Positions 52,302 to 60,874 of a stretch of 64,000 nucleotides of DNA are shown here, piece by piece. Made by a program: the position numbers and the translations under genes. The DNA lies in the NCBI RefSeq assembly GCF_900188485.1, contig NZ_FZPH01000023.1, positions 47,988 through 111,987 of the forward strand. Reading direction: 5' to 3'. Origin of the DNA: Asanoa hainanensis. GTDB lineage: Bacteria > Actinomycetota > Actinomycetes > Mycobacteriales > Micromonosporaceae. The stretch's first letter is position 1. Each line of letters opens with the position of its first letter. The notes beneath the pieces are model-generated. The model worked only from the letters and a program-made list of their open reading frames with translations, was not told where the DNA came from and made no database searches.

Positions 52302-52958
52302 TCAGCGAGCGTCCATGGCGACGCCGGCGTCGTGCGACTCCGTGGCCAACGATCGGGCCCGGATGGCCACCATCACCACCCAGACGGCGATCAGTGTCGC
52401 GAGCAGCCGCTGCAACAACCCGGAGACGGAGCCTTGCGTGCCCTGTGCGAGCAGCAGACTCACTGATCCGGTGGCCAGCAGGGCGGACCACGGCGTAAGC
52501 GTCCGCCACCCCCGGCTTCGCCCGAAGTTGAACGAAAGGACGACCATCGCCGCCACGACGCAGACGAACGACACCGCGGCGGCCAGCAGGTGCACGACGC
52601 CGCCGGCCGTCAACCGGTCCCAGTCCACCGTGCTCTCCACCGGGTCGGTGCGGACAACGGCACCGACCAGCAGGCCTACGCCGTTGATGCCCAGCAGAAC
52701 GGTGCTCGCCCGGTTTCCGCGCGTGGCTGGCAGCACGACCCGAAGGGCCGCCGCGAGGCTCAGCATTCCGAGCCCGGCGACCACGAAGGCGATGGTCTGG
52801 ACGAAGCCGTACGGACCCAGTACGAGTTCACTGATGGTGTCCGCGGTGACGCTGTGCTCCGACGCGAAGGGCAGCAGCCATGCGCTGCCCATCAGCAGGA
52901 CCTGACCGACGATGGTGGCCAGGAGCGCCGTGGACACATCGATACGTTGACGGTTCAC
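52302..52958 (-). CDS. DUF998 membrane protein
   Basis: 218 residues, six helices: ALLATIVGQVLLMGSAWLLPF, PYGFVQTIAFVVAGLGMLSLAAAL, VLLGINGVGLLVGAVV, VHLLAAAVSFVCVVAAMVVLSF, TGSVSLLLAQG, LLQRLLATLIAVWVVMVAI. This is the DUF998 pattern, with unknown function. The only intact one of three related segments here; the others are the inverted pseudogene at 31608 and the tail at 53817. SigB-type promoter 53 bp upstream. Confidence 0.8.
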   Translation of the reverse strand: MNRQRIDVSTALLATIVGQVLLMGSAWLLPFASEHSVTADTISELVLGPYGFVQTIAFVVAGLGMLSLAAALRVVLPATRGNRASTVLLGINGVGLLVGAVVRTDPVESTVDWDRLTAGGVVHLLAAAVSFVCVVAAMVVLSFNFGRSRGWRTLTPWSALLATGSVSLLLAQGTQGSVSGLLQRLLATLIAVWVVMVAIRARSLATESHDAGVAMDAR

Positions 52959-53010
52959 CTGCGTCCTCCATGTGTCGCCGTGCTGAGCCGTTGCGATCCG
53001 AATCCGGCGG

Positions 53011-53036
53011 CTACCCCTGGCGCCGGCCCGTCAAAC
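53011..53036 (-). promoter_or_regulatory. SigB/SigF-type promoter (minus strand)
   Basis: Minus strand: GTTT (53036-53033), 16 bp, GGGTAG (53016-53011), then CCGCC, 53 bp before the DUF998 start. Confidence 0.65.
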
Positions 53037-53117
53037 ATCGCGGTGAGGCGCGTGGCAGGTGTGCCCTGTGTGCCCCGCGCTGAGCTCGGGAACTTCGCGT
53101 CGAAGGCCGGCCGCTCC

Positions 53118-53222
53118 ATGCCGAACTCCTCCACCGACGTGGTCGTCGCCCGCGGCTTCGACGACCCGGCACGGCCCGCGGAGGAAGGCGTCGCGAACGT
53201 TTGTGTTCGACCGATGCGGTAA
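53118..53222 (+). pseudogene. CPA1 antiporter C-terminal fragment
   Basis: The frame MPNSSTDVVVARGFDDP, followed by ARPAEEGVANV and a stop at 53222, matches the end of the antiporter at 30307-31548. The 43 bases 53124-53166 are identical to 31418-31460. The remainder of the transporter is gone. Sits just before the intact DUF4396 gene, as in the other locus. Confidence 0.7.
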
Positions 53223-53231
53223 ACCGACAGC

Positions 53232-53816
53232 GTGGCTCCCGCCTGGCTGACCGTGCTGGCCTGGGCAGCGCTGGCGCTCGGCGGCGCCTGCGCCGTCTGG
53301 GCCTATCACAGGTGGGGTCGCCCAATGTCAGCACGCTGGCAGAGCCGCCATGGTGATCCACCGCCCAAGCCACGATGGGCGACCACCTCGGTCGGCGTGC
53401 TGCACTGCGGAGCCGGCTGCACGCTCGGCGACATCATCGCCGAGACCGCCATCTTCCTCGCCGGCGTCACCATCGCCGGCCGGGCGCTGTGGGCGGAGTA
53501 CGCCGGCGATTACGTCCTGGCGCTCGCGCTCGGAATTCTGTTCCAGTATTTCGCCATCGCGCCGATGCGCGGGCTGTCGTTCCGCAAGGGAATCACCACC
53601 GCGGCGAAGGCGGACGTCGCCTCGTTGACCGCCTTCGAGGTCGGCCTGTTCGGATGGATGGCGCTGATGGTGTTCGTTTTCTTCCCGAGCGCGCCCCTGC
53701 ATCCCGACTCCGCCGCCTTCTGGTTCCTCATGCAGATCGGCATGGCGGCCGGCTTCCTGACCTCGTACCCGGTGAACGCCTGGCTGATCCGCCGCGGCAT
53801 CAAAGAGGCGATGTAG
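53232..53816 (+). CDS. DUF4396 membrane protein
   Basis: 194 residues from GTG 53232. Helices LTVLAWAALALGGACAVWAY, GDIIAETAIFLAGVTIAGRALWAEY, VLALALGILFQYFAIAPM, FGWMALMVFVFFPSAP, MQIGMAAGFLTSYPVNAWL. The motif HCGAGCTLGDIIAE (Cys/His near helix 2) and the end VNAWLIRRGIKEAM are DUF4396 hallmarks. The family is suspected of metal or copper handling, but its function is not established. Confidence 0.83.
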   Translation: MAPAWLTVLAWAALALGGACAVWAYHRWGRPMSARWQSRHGDPPPKPRWATTSVGVLHCGAGCTLGDIIAETAIFLAGVTIAGRALWAEYAGDYVLALALGILFQYFAIAPMRGLSFRKGITTAAKADVASLTAFEVGLFGWMALMVFVFFPSAPLHPDSAAFWFLMQIGMAAGFLTSYPVNAWLIRRGIKEAM

Positions 53817-53916
53817 GGCGCGGTCGGACCAACTACCGCACCCGCCACGCCACCGCCACGACCCACGCCGCGATCGGCGTGACCAACAGGCGCTGCAGCA
53901 GGCCGGAGAACGAGGC
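53817..53916 (-). pseudogene. DUF998 C-terminal fragment
   Basis: Minus strand reads SFSGLLQRLLVTPIAAWVVAVAWRVR and TAG, matching the C-terminus of the DUF998 protein. Nearly identical over about 100 bp to 31625-31724. From 53917 to 54269 I see no supportable gene. Confidence 0.62.
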
Positions 53917-54269
53917 TTTCCGCGACGCGATCGCATCGCGACACGGCGCCGAGGTCATTTACGCCGGCAACGGCGTACCAGCGGATCACGCACCTGCGCT
54001 CACGTCCGCTGAGCGAGGCGGTGCTCCAGCCGACCCGACCGTGGAGTCGCGGATGATCCCACCGGCGGCCGACCCGCTGCCTCTTTCGCCGCCGTCCGGC
54101 GTTTCGGCCGCGGCCCGAGTCGTGCTCTCCCCGGCGCCCGTTCGTATCGGCTGTACGTCTCCGCTCCCGATCGCTGGCGTCGGCCACGCCCATTCTGCGC
54201 TGTCGCGCCACCCGACCAATCTCGACGGCCCAGTACACCACCACCGACCCTGCGCCTCGCCGACCAGCG

Positions 54270-54295
54270 GTGTAGCAGGCGGTCGTTGCGGGTAG
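54270..54295 (+). promoter_or_regulatory. SigB/SigF-type promoter, weaker -35
   Basis: GTGT (54270-54273), 16 bp, GGGTAG (54290-54295), then CCGTG, 44 bp before the PRC-barrel start. One mismatch in the -35. Confidence 0.5.
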
Positions 54296-54339
54296 CCGTG
54301 CGGTATAGCCCATCTACCGCGCAGAAGGAGGGCAGAGGC

Positions 54340-54810
54340 ATGACGGACCGGACAGGCACACTCGTTCGGCTCAGCGACAGCCAACAGACCGTAGCCGACC
54401 CCGCAGAAGACGTACGCGGCCGCACCGTTCGCGACCACGACGGCGAGGACATCGGGAAAGTGGAGGATCTCCTGATCGATCCCGAGGCACGGAAGGTGCG
54501 GTTCCTCCGCGTCGAGCACGGCGGGATCCTGGGTTTCGGCGCCACCCCGTCGTTCGTACCCGTCGACGCGGTGGCGAGGGTCACCGACGACGAAGTGCAC
54601 CTGGTGCGTGCCGGCAAGGAGATCGCCGGGGCGCCGGCCTACGAGCCGGACCTCGTCGACCAACGACCATATTTCCAAAGCCTCTACGGCTACTACGGCT
54701 ATATGCCCTACTGGAGCCCTGGCTACATGTACCCGGGCTTCCCGACACCTGTCGCTTTCGAGCCGCCGCCGGTCGAACCCGAGGCCGGGCCTGATGACCG
54801 ACGAGGCTAG
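54340..54810 (+). CDS. PRC-barrel domain protein
   Basis: 156 residues, ATG 54340, SD AAGGAGGG. PRC-barrel at about 22-95: AEDVRGRTVRDHDGEDIGKVEDLLIDPEARKVRFLRVEHG, PVDAVARVTDDEVHLVRA. The tail is Tyr/Pro/Gly-rich (YGYYGYMPYWSPGYMYPGF). Such stand-alone PRC-barrel proteins are abundant stress proteins in actinobacteria. No catalytic motif. Confidence 0.82.
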   Translation: MTDRTGTLVRLSDSQQTVADPAEDVRGRTVRDHDGEDIGKVEDLLIDPEARKVRFLRVEHGGILGFGATPSFVPVDAVARVTDDEVHLVRAGKEIAGAPAYEPDLVDQRPYFQSLYGYYGYMPYWSPGYMYPGFPTPVAFEPPPVEPEAGPDDRRG

Positions 54811-55018
54811 AGGCACGGACCGCGCCGTCCAACTGCCGCAGCCACGGCAATCATGGGCCTGACCATCAGGTCGCCTGAAGCGCCACCTCCATTTAGGCGA
54901 GTGGAGACCTGCTGCAAACCGCACCGGCCAGCAGTCGTCGCCGGCCGGATCACCGAGACCCAGGCTGCCTGGCCGGCAACGCGCAGCAGCATCCACAGAC
55001 GTTTGGGCTCAGCCAACA

Positions 55019-55405
55019 TTAGGGCGATGAGGTCGACGAGGTCGCGGCCGGCGGCGACTCGCCGCGGCGCGACGATCGCATGGCCGCCCAGAGAATCGCC
55101 AGCAACGCCCCACTGAGCGCGAACAGCGCGCCTGGGGCTGCGAGCCAGCGCAAGACGTAGGACTCCCGTGGCCGGCGTTCGCCGCCTGGTAGGTGTCCCC
55201 TCCCAGCAGGTCGACGCCGTTGACCCGCAGCGCGAGCAGCGCGGCCCGGTCGAGGTGCACGGCGGTGGCGGCGCCGGTCAGAGTCAGGCGCCAGGCGGAT
55301 CCGGTCTCGGCCGGCTGGAACCGGCGGCCGGCGCCCGCGCAGCGTGGCGACCAGGCGGGACACGGTCCGAGCGTGACGGCGGCGGAATGACTTCAGGTCT
55401 TTCCA
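55019..55405 (-). pseudogene. Frameshifted small membrane protein remnant
   Basis: On the minus strand, coding-like stretches fall in shifting frames: KDLKSFRRRHARTVSRLVATL, then in a second frame TAVHLDRAALLALRVNGVDLLGGDTYQAANA, then back to ESYVLRWLAAPGALFALSGALLAILWAAM (a membrane helix). The order looks like one protein broken by at least two frameshifts. Family not recognised. 54811-55018 shows nothing else. Confidence 0.35.
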
Positions 55406-55409
55406 CCGG

Positions 55410-55922
55410 TCAGGGCTGAGATCGAGCCGTCCCCTCCTGCGGCGTGGACTCGACCCGGATCGGATGGCGGCTGGCCTCGCGCGTGGCGCTGACGCCAATG
55501 CTGTGTCCGCATGCGCCACACAGCACCCTGGCATCAGAGGTCGGAATGAATGCACCTGCCGTCTCGCACATCGGGCAGCCCGGTGTGGAAGGGTGAGCCG
55601 CCACGGTCAGCGGCTGTCCAGCGCGCTCGCCGGCAAGCGCCTCGTCCTCGATCGCGGATGCGGCTATGGTGAGGTCCAGTTCAGCTGAACGCACGGCGTC
55701 CGCGGCGGCGGCGATGCCAGCCTGCGCGGAGCCGTCTCTCCGACCTAACCGGGCGTACGACTCGCGAATCGCACCGATCCGCTTGACAAGCGCGTCGAGA
55801 TCCCATGCCGCAGCCTGGACGTCCGCCGCGAGCATGGCGAGAGCCACAATCCCGGCATCGTTCGAATCGGACGAGCTGGCACCGGCCGGCCGCACCGTGG
55901 TCCCTTCGTCGTGCTCAGACAT
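55410..55922 (-). CDS. Hypothetical protein with a C-terminal zinc ribbon
   Basis: 170 residues from ATG 55922. The N-terminal 110 residues are helical and Ala-rich (AGIVALAMLAADVQAAAWDLDALVKRIGAIRESYARLG). The C-terminus has CPMCETAG and VLCGACG, a two-knuckle zinc ribbon. No family name. Possibly a scaffold or regulator. Confidence 0.55.
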   Translation of the reverse strand: MSEHDEGTTVRPAGASSSDSNDAGIVALAMLAADVQAAAWDLDALVKRIGAIRESYARLGRRDGSAQAGIAAAADAVRSAELDLTIAASAIEDEALAGERAGQPLTVAAHPSTPGCPMCETAGAFIPTSDARVLCGACGHSIGVSATREASRHPIRVESTPQEGTARSQP

Positions 55923-56019
55923 CGCCTGGAGCCTGCCACACATCGGAACCCATAGCATCCAGATCGACCGATGACTGACAGCGCTTGTTGGACAGGCTGG
56001 CCACGATTAGTGTCGGGTC

Positions 56020-56880
56020 ATGGGGGAAGTTACCGCAATCAATCTCATTGATCTTCGCCTTGCCGGAAAAGCGCGCACCACGGGTGCATACCTGCTGGAC
56101 TCACCGGACGGACCCACGCTGGTCGACTGCGGGGCAAGCTCGACTCTCGACGCGTTACGTCGAGGGCTGCACGCGAACGATGTGACGGTTGCCGAGCTCC
56201 GGCACATCGTGGTGACCCATATTCACCTGGACCACGCCGGTGCGGCAGGCACGCTGGTCCGTGAAAACCCGGCGCTCCAGGTCCACGTGTCCGAGGTCGG
56301 CAGGTTCCACCTCGCCTACCCGGTCGCGCTCGAGTTCAGCGCCCGCGGCGTATACGGTGACCGGTTCGATGAGTTCTGGGGACCCCTGGTCGGCGTCCCG
56401 GAATCCAACCTGCACGCCGTCGGCGAGAAGGTGTGCGGGTTGAAGGTGGTCCCTACGCCGGGCCACGCGGTGCACCACGTGAGCTACCTGGCGCCGGACG
56501 GCACCTTGTTCGCCGGAGACGCCGGCGGCATCCGGATCGCTCCCGGCAAACACATCACGCCGCCGACCCCGCCGCCAGACTTCGACCTCGACGCATGGCT
56601 GCACAGCATCGACGCGATGCAGGCGCTGCGCCCGACGCGGCTTGCTCTGTCGCACTTCGGTTTTGCCGACGATCCTGACGAGCACCTGACGCGGCTGCGC
56701 GCAAAGATCACCCACTGGCACGAGGTCGTCGCGGGCGGCACCTCGGAGGACGAGTTCGCCGCGTTCGTGCGCGACGAGGTAGCGGCAGGCGGCGAGCAGG
56801 CCGACTATCACGAGACGCTGCCCGCCGAGCAGCTCTACCGCGGCATCAAGATGTATGTGGAACGGACGCGGACGCGCTAG
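56020..56880 (+). CDS. MBL-fold metallo-hydrolase
   Basis: 286 residues. Metal motif THIHLDHAG at about residue 65 (HxHxDH), further ligands in PTPGHAVHHVSY (His), LFAGDAGG (Asp) and ALSHFG (His). Belongs to the broad glyoxalase II/MBL hydrolase group with a C-terminal helical extension (LRAKITHWHEVV). Substrate unknown. Convergent with the MFS gene, overlapping it by 35 bases; it may belong to the cluster edge. Confidence 0.85.
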   Translation: MGEVTAINLIDLRLAGKARTTGAYLLDSPDGPTLVDCGASSTLDALRRGLHANDVTVAELRHIVVTHIHLDHAGAAGTLVRENPALQVHVSEVGRFHLAYPVALEFSARGVYGDRFDEFWGPLVGVPESNLHAVGEKVCGLKVVPTPGHAVHHVSYLAPDGTLFAGDAGGIRIAPGKHITPPTPPPDFDLDAWLHSIDAMQALRPTRLALSHFGFADDPDEHLTRLRAKITHWHEVVAGGTSEDEFAAFVRDEVAAGGEQADYHETLPAEQLYRGIKMYVERTRTR

Positions 56881-58180
56881 CCGGATCAGTCGGTTCCGCT
56901 ACGACCGGTTTCGCGCCTGTAGCGTCCGAGTCGACGCTTTTGCTCGCGAGCTCCGCGCCGGTCTCGGCCGGCGCCTGTGCGCTCCTGAAGCTCCGAATTT
57001 CCGGCACCGAGATGACCACGAGGGTCGATCCGATGATCCATACAACGGAGAACCAGAAGACGCTGTCAGCACCCACGAGAGCTGCCGCGGGCCCAGCCAA
57101 CGCCGCGCCCAATGGCAGCAGCGACGAGGACAGCATCCAGTCGATGGCGGCGATCCGCGACAACGACTGCTGCGGGACGTTCATCTGCACGGTGGTCTCG
57201 AACAGCGTGTTGAAGAACGCCAGTCCCAGGCCTCCCGCAAATGCGCCCACGGCGATGGCGATGGTCGGTGTCGACAAGGCGAGCAACGCGTTGGGAAGCG
57301 CCAGGAGCGTCAGCGGTATTACGGCGGCGACCAACGGCCGGGTCGGTTGAACGCGAAGCAGAGCGATTCCACCCAGGACGGAGCCGATACCGAACGCCGT
57401 GAGGATCGTCGCCCATGCGGTCGCACCACCGAGCTCGTTGTTGGCGATGACCGGACCGAGCGTCAGGAACGGGGCCAGCACGGCGAAGCTGCCCAACGCG
57501 GAGTAGACGCCGTCGACCCACAGCCATCGGCGTGAGGTGAACTCGCTCCAACCCTCTTTTAGGTCTGCGACAAAGCTCGCCGACGTCGCGGCAGCCTTTT
57601 TCAGCACGGGAAGACGTGCGATGAATGCCGCGCTGACGAGGAACGTCGCCGCGTCGAGCGCGAACGCCCAGCCTACTCCGACCGCGGCAATGATGATCGC
57701 GGCGACGATCGGGCCGAGGATGGTGAAGGAGCTCGACGTCAGGGAGATGAGGGCGTTGGCCTGTTGCATTCGTGCTTTGGACACGGTCTGCGGGATGATG
57801 CCGGTGGATGTCGGCCGGAAGAAGGCATCGCCGATACCGTAGGCGAAGGCCAGCGCGGCGAGATGCCAGATCTGGGCTGTGCCGGTGATCAGCAGCACGG
57901 CGATCAGCGCCTGGGTGACCAGTCGCACCAGGTCGGAGCTGATCAGGACGAGCCGGCGGGGCAGCCGGTCGGCCACGACACCGCCGACCAGCAGCATGCC
58001 TACCAAGGCCAGGTAGCGGCTCGCCAACACCAGACCGAGCGCGGTCGCGGAGTTGTCAGTCTCGAGGACCGCGAATGCGAGTGCGACCGGCACCATCCCA
58101 TCGCCGAACAAGGAGAACGCGCGCGCCGCGTAGAGGTTGCGGAAGTCGCGTTCGCGCAACGCGCCGAGGTACTTGTCCAT
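56846..58180 (-). CDS. MFS exporter of the natural-product operon
   Basis: 444 residues from ATG 58180, seven bases after the LanB-like stop. About 12 helices (MFS_3/DHA3-like: FSLFGDGMVPVALAFAVLE, GGVVADRLPRRLVLISSDLVR with motif A as ADRLPRR, FRPTSTGIIPQTVS). A long Ala/Ser/Pro tail. Last gene of the aminotransferase-carrier-LanB operon, so it probably exports the product or gives self-resistance. Confidence 0.9.
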   Translation of the reverse strand: MDKYLGALRERDFRNLYAARAFSLFGDGMVPVALAFAVLETDNSATALGLVLASRYLALVGMLLVGGVVADRLPRRLVLISSDLVRLVTQALIAVLLITGTAQIWHLAALAFAYGIGDAFFRPTSTGIIPQTVSKARMQQANALISLTSSSFTILGPIVAAIIIAAVGVGWAFALDAATFLVSAAFIARLPVLKKAAATSASFVADLKEGWSEFTSRRWLWVDGVYSALGSFAVLAPFLTLGPVIANNELGGATAWATILTAFGIGSVLGGIALLRVQPTRPLVAAVIPLTLLALPNALLALSTPTIAIAVGAFAGGLGLAFFNTLFETTVQMNVPQQSLSRIAAIDWMLSSSLLPLGAALAGPAAALVGADSVFWFSVVWIIGSTLVVISVPEIRSFRSAQAPAETGAELASKSVDSDATGAKPVVAEPTDPASASASVPHTS

Positions 58181-58187
58181 GTGTCGC

Positions 58188-60548
58188 TCACATCTCCGTG
58201 GTGGACTGGGATTCGTGTAGCAGTGTGTCGGTCGGGCGTTGGTCGACTGCCACGAGTCGAAGCTCCGATGTGTATCGTTTGCCATCAGCGTCCGTGAGCC
58301 AGAGCTGCTCTGCCGTCGGTAGCATCTCGGTGAGCTTTACCCGACCGACGGATTCCGCCTTTCGCACGGCCCGCATCGATTTGATGAACAGGTTCAGATA
58401 GACAGGGCTGTCGAAGTCTACGAAGAACGGTTTGATCTCCAGCGGCGAGGTGACGAACACGCAGCGCGACAGCCGGTGGGCGTCGCGCCATGCGCGCACC
58501 TCTAGGAAGCGGCGTGCTTCGGAGCGATGATCGACGAAGTCCAGGTCTGGCGCGCTGAACCACCAGGTTTCCCGGTTGACCACGAGGCGGTCGATCGTGA
58601 CGCGCGGCAGGTGGTCGCCCGAGGGGAACATCTCGAACGCGTCGATGACCAGGTCGAGCAGGAGCTCCGAGAAACACTCGAGAACGTCGAACGTCTCGCC
58701 GTCGGGCGCTCGTACGGTCAGCCGTTCGCCGTCGTCATGTACGGGCAAGTCGGAGCTGAGCAGGACACGAGGGCGGATCGGGTCGACCGTGTGGTGGTAC
58801 AGAGCAACCAGGAAGTCCTTGGGTCGGATCAGCGCGGGATGGGTGCGTACCGTCAGTCGGGCGGAGTTGTCTTTCGGCAGTACGGGCAGCAGTCGTGGCC
58901 GTGGGTGGTCACGGTCAAGACATGCGAACAGTTGCTCTGGGTCAGGATGTTGGCTGACGAAGCAGTGGTGTCGGTAGGAGACGATGGCCAGGTGGAGCTC
59001 TGCCAGGACCACCTGGAACTGGCCGCGCCTGATGGCCTCGACGTCGTCCGCGGCGATCATGAGGTCCGGGCTGATCGCACGCGCGCCGTGCCATCCCGAG
59101 TGGGGTGCGCCGAACTGCGCGTCGACCGCCTGCTCGATATCCGCCTGGGTGTACGCGACGTGTGCGACGTCGGCCGGCAGGTGGAGCACCTGGGCCCAGC
59201 GGCGCTGCAGGTCCTCGACGACGGTGTCGACGAGATCTCGACCTGGGCCGTGGATCAGGGACATGCATTCGAACCACAGCGTGCCGAGGTCGACTGGTCG
59301 ACGAATGCGCGCGCCCGCCTCCAGGCGCAAGGTCTTGATCCGCTGGTCGAGTTGACCTCCGACGGTGTGGGTCAACCACGCGGCACTCTTGAAGATCATT
59401 TCGAGGGGAGCGAGTGCGTCGACGAGGTCCCGGCCGAGTGACACGTCGAGCGCGCGGCGCGCGTCGTGATACACCAGGGTGCGTCCACCATAGGTCTTGC
59501 CCGCGTTGCGGGTTGGAGTTCCCCGAACGACATCGGTGAAGGTCTCGTCGAGGTGCTCCAGCGCGGCCAGCAGACGCTCGGGATCCTCGTACGCCTCCTT
59601 GACCGATTCGCGCGCCTTCTCCAGCCGGTCCAGCATGGACAGCGACTGATCACGCAGCGCTGTCGAGCCGATCTGCTCGAGCCGGCGGCGTAAAGCCACC
59701 TCAGGGCGGGGATCTGCGGGCAGCTCAAGCTCCCAGACGATCCATCGCCGCCGCCGCAGGTCTTCGAGCAGGGAGTAGACCTCGTCGAGCGACGCTGCGG
59801 CACCGGCCGTGACCAGGTCGGCGGCGAGCGTGACAGCTGGCAGGATTCCGTTGCAGCGTCGCAGGATCTGGGCCACGGTCGGGCTGACTGCCTTTCGCGG
59901 GCGTCCAGCCGGAAGGACTGCGGCGTCATCTACACCGAGGTAGGACAGACGCCGTGGCGCCAGCCATGGCGCCATTCCCGGGGTCTTTCCGATCACTTCG
60001 GCGAGCTGGTCGATGGCCCAGCTCTCGAAGAAGATCTCGTGGCTCTCGAGGAACTCGCGGCGCGGCTGGAAGCGGGTGCCGGCCGATCGGTCGATCCGGA
60101 CCCAGCCAACTGGCCCGAAGAAGCCGATCGAGTCGTTCTTCAGGCAGTAGCGCTGCCAATAGCCGGCTATAAGGTCTTCCCGCTGGCGGTGCCGGCTGTT
60201 ACGACGAACGGGTCCGGCCGGCGTGCCGGCCATCGGCATGGCGCCGTACTGCAACGCCTGGTGATTCTGCCACGCCAGGGCGTGCTGGAACCTGCTGTCC
60301 TTCGCGATGCGGCGTAGCTGTGGTTGCAACGCTTCCAGCGCCGCCGCGTATCGCGACTCGAACGCCGCGAAGCTCTCTGCGGACGCATCTCCGCTGGACC
60401 GCAGGGTGTCGGCCTCGGCCGCCAGGTCGGAGGCCGCGAGACGCAGGCCCGCATTGGCTGGAAAGCCCGCGGAACGGAGAACCACGTGCTCCCAGAGCAT
60501 CCACCGACCACTGCCGAACGGCACGTGAGTCTCGGTCTCCTGACTCAA
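58188..60548 (-). CDS. LanB-like protein (lantibiotic dehydratase N-domain / PEARL type)
   Basis: 786 residues from TTG 60548, overlapping the carrier stop (TTGA). The N-terminal lantibiotic-dehydratase domain covers almost all of it (WMLWEHVVLRSAGFPANAGL, IGFFGPVGWVRI, PRVLLSSDLPVHDDGERLTV, RETWWFSAPDLDFVDHRSEARRF). It lacks the separate SpaB_C elimination domain that completes class I lanthipeptide dehydratases. Such split or short LanBs use aminoacyl-tRNA to glutamylate or to add amino acids to peptide ends (PEARLs). Placed directly after a carrier protein, it may transfer an amino acid from tRNA to the carrier-bound substrate; this is inference. Confidence 0.8.
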   Translation of the reverse strand: MSQETETHVPFGSGRWMLWEHVVLRSAGFPANAGLRLAASDLAAEADTLRSSGDASAESFAAFESRYAAALEALQPQLRRIAKDSRFQHALAWQNHQALQYGAMPMAGTPAGPVRRNSRHRQREDLIAGYWQRYCLKNDSIGFFGPVGWVRIDRSAGTRFQPRREFLESHEIFFESWAIDQLAEVIGKTPGMAPWLAPRRLSYLGVDDAAVLPAGRPRKAVSPTVAQILRRCNGILPAVTLAADLVTAGAAASLDEVYSLLEDLRRRRWIVWELELPADPRPEVALRRRLEQIGSTALRDQSLSMLDRLEKARESVKEAYEDPERLLAALEHLDETFTDVVRGTPTRNAGKTYGGRTLVYHDARRALDVSLGRDLVDALAPLEMIFKSAAWLTHTVGGQLDQRIKTLRLEAGARIRRPVDLGTLWFECMSLIHGPGRDLVDTVVEDLQRRWAQVLHLPADVAHVAYTQADIEQAVDAQFGAPHSGWHGARAISPDLMIAADDVEAIRRGQFQVVLAELHLAIVSYRHHCFVSQHPDPEQLFACLDRDHPRPRLLPVLPKDNSARLTVRTHPALIRPKDFLVALYHHTVDPIRPRVLLSSDLPVHDDGERLTVRAPDGETFDVLECFSELLLDLVIDAFEMFPSGDHLPRVTIDRLVVNRETWWFSAPDLDFVDHRSEARRFLEVRAWRDAHRLSRCVFVTSPLEIKPFFVDFDSPVYLNLFIKSMRAVRKAESVGRVKLTEMLPTAEQLWLTDADGKRYTSELRLVAVDQRPTDTLLHESQSTTEM

Positions 60549-60874
60549 GCGGCACCGTCCCCGGTCACTGCGCCGCCGGAGCCCTCCTCCGCAAGCTCGA
60601 GCAGTGCCTCGCCGAGTTCCCCAGCGGTGGGTCCGCTGAAGAAGTAGGCGAGCGGGATATGGATGCCGGTTCGCTTCTGTAGGTCTTGGATGACCTGGAC
60701 GGCAAGGATGGAGTCGCCGCCGGCGTCGAAGAAGTCGTCGTTGAGCCCGACGCGCGGATTGTCGAGAGTCGCCTGAATCCGGTCGAGAACCAGCGCGGGC
60801 GCGCTGGCCTCGTCAAGTGGAGGGCGGCCGTCGTCTGCCGGTGCTGGTGCGTTCGAACCGTTTCCCGTGGTCAT
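60545..60874 (-). CDS. Free-standing peptidyl carrier protein
   Basis: 109 residues from ATG 60874, in the aminotransferase stop (ATGA). After an acidic-proline N-terminus comes the PCP core DDFFDAGGDSILAVQVIQDLQKRTGIHIPLAYFF; the Ser of GGDSI takes the phosphopantetheine arm. It carries thioester-bound substrate for the neighbouring aminotransferase, LanB-like protein or divergent NRPS. Confidence 0.92.
   Translation of the reverse strand: MTTGNGSNAPAPADDGRPPLDEASAPALVLDRIQATLDNPRVGLNDDFFDAGGDSILAVQVIQDLQKRTGIHIPLAYFFSGPTAGELGEALLELAEEGSGGAVTGDGAA

Noticed and set aside
53917..54269. Plus-strand residues resembling GAEVIYAGNGVPADH as a cobalamin or methyltransferase fragment
   Set aside because: Only about 20 residues, no second motif and no frame continuity; not enough to call a remnant.
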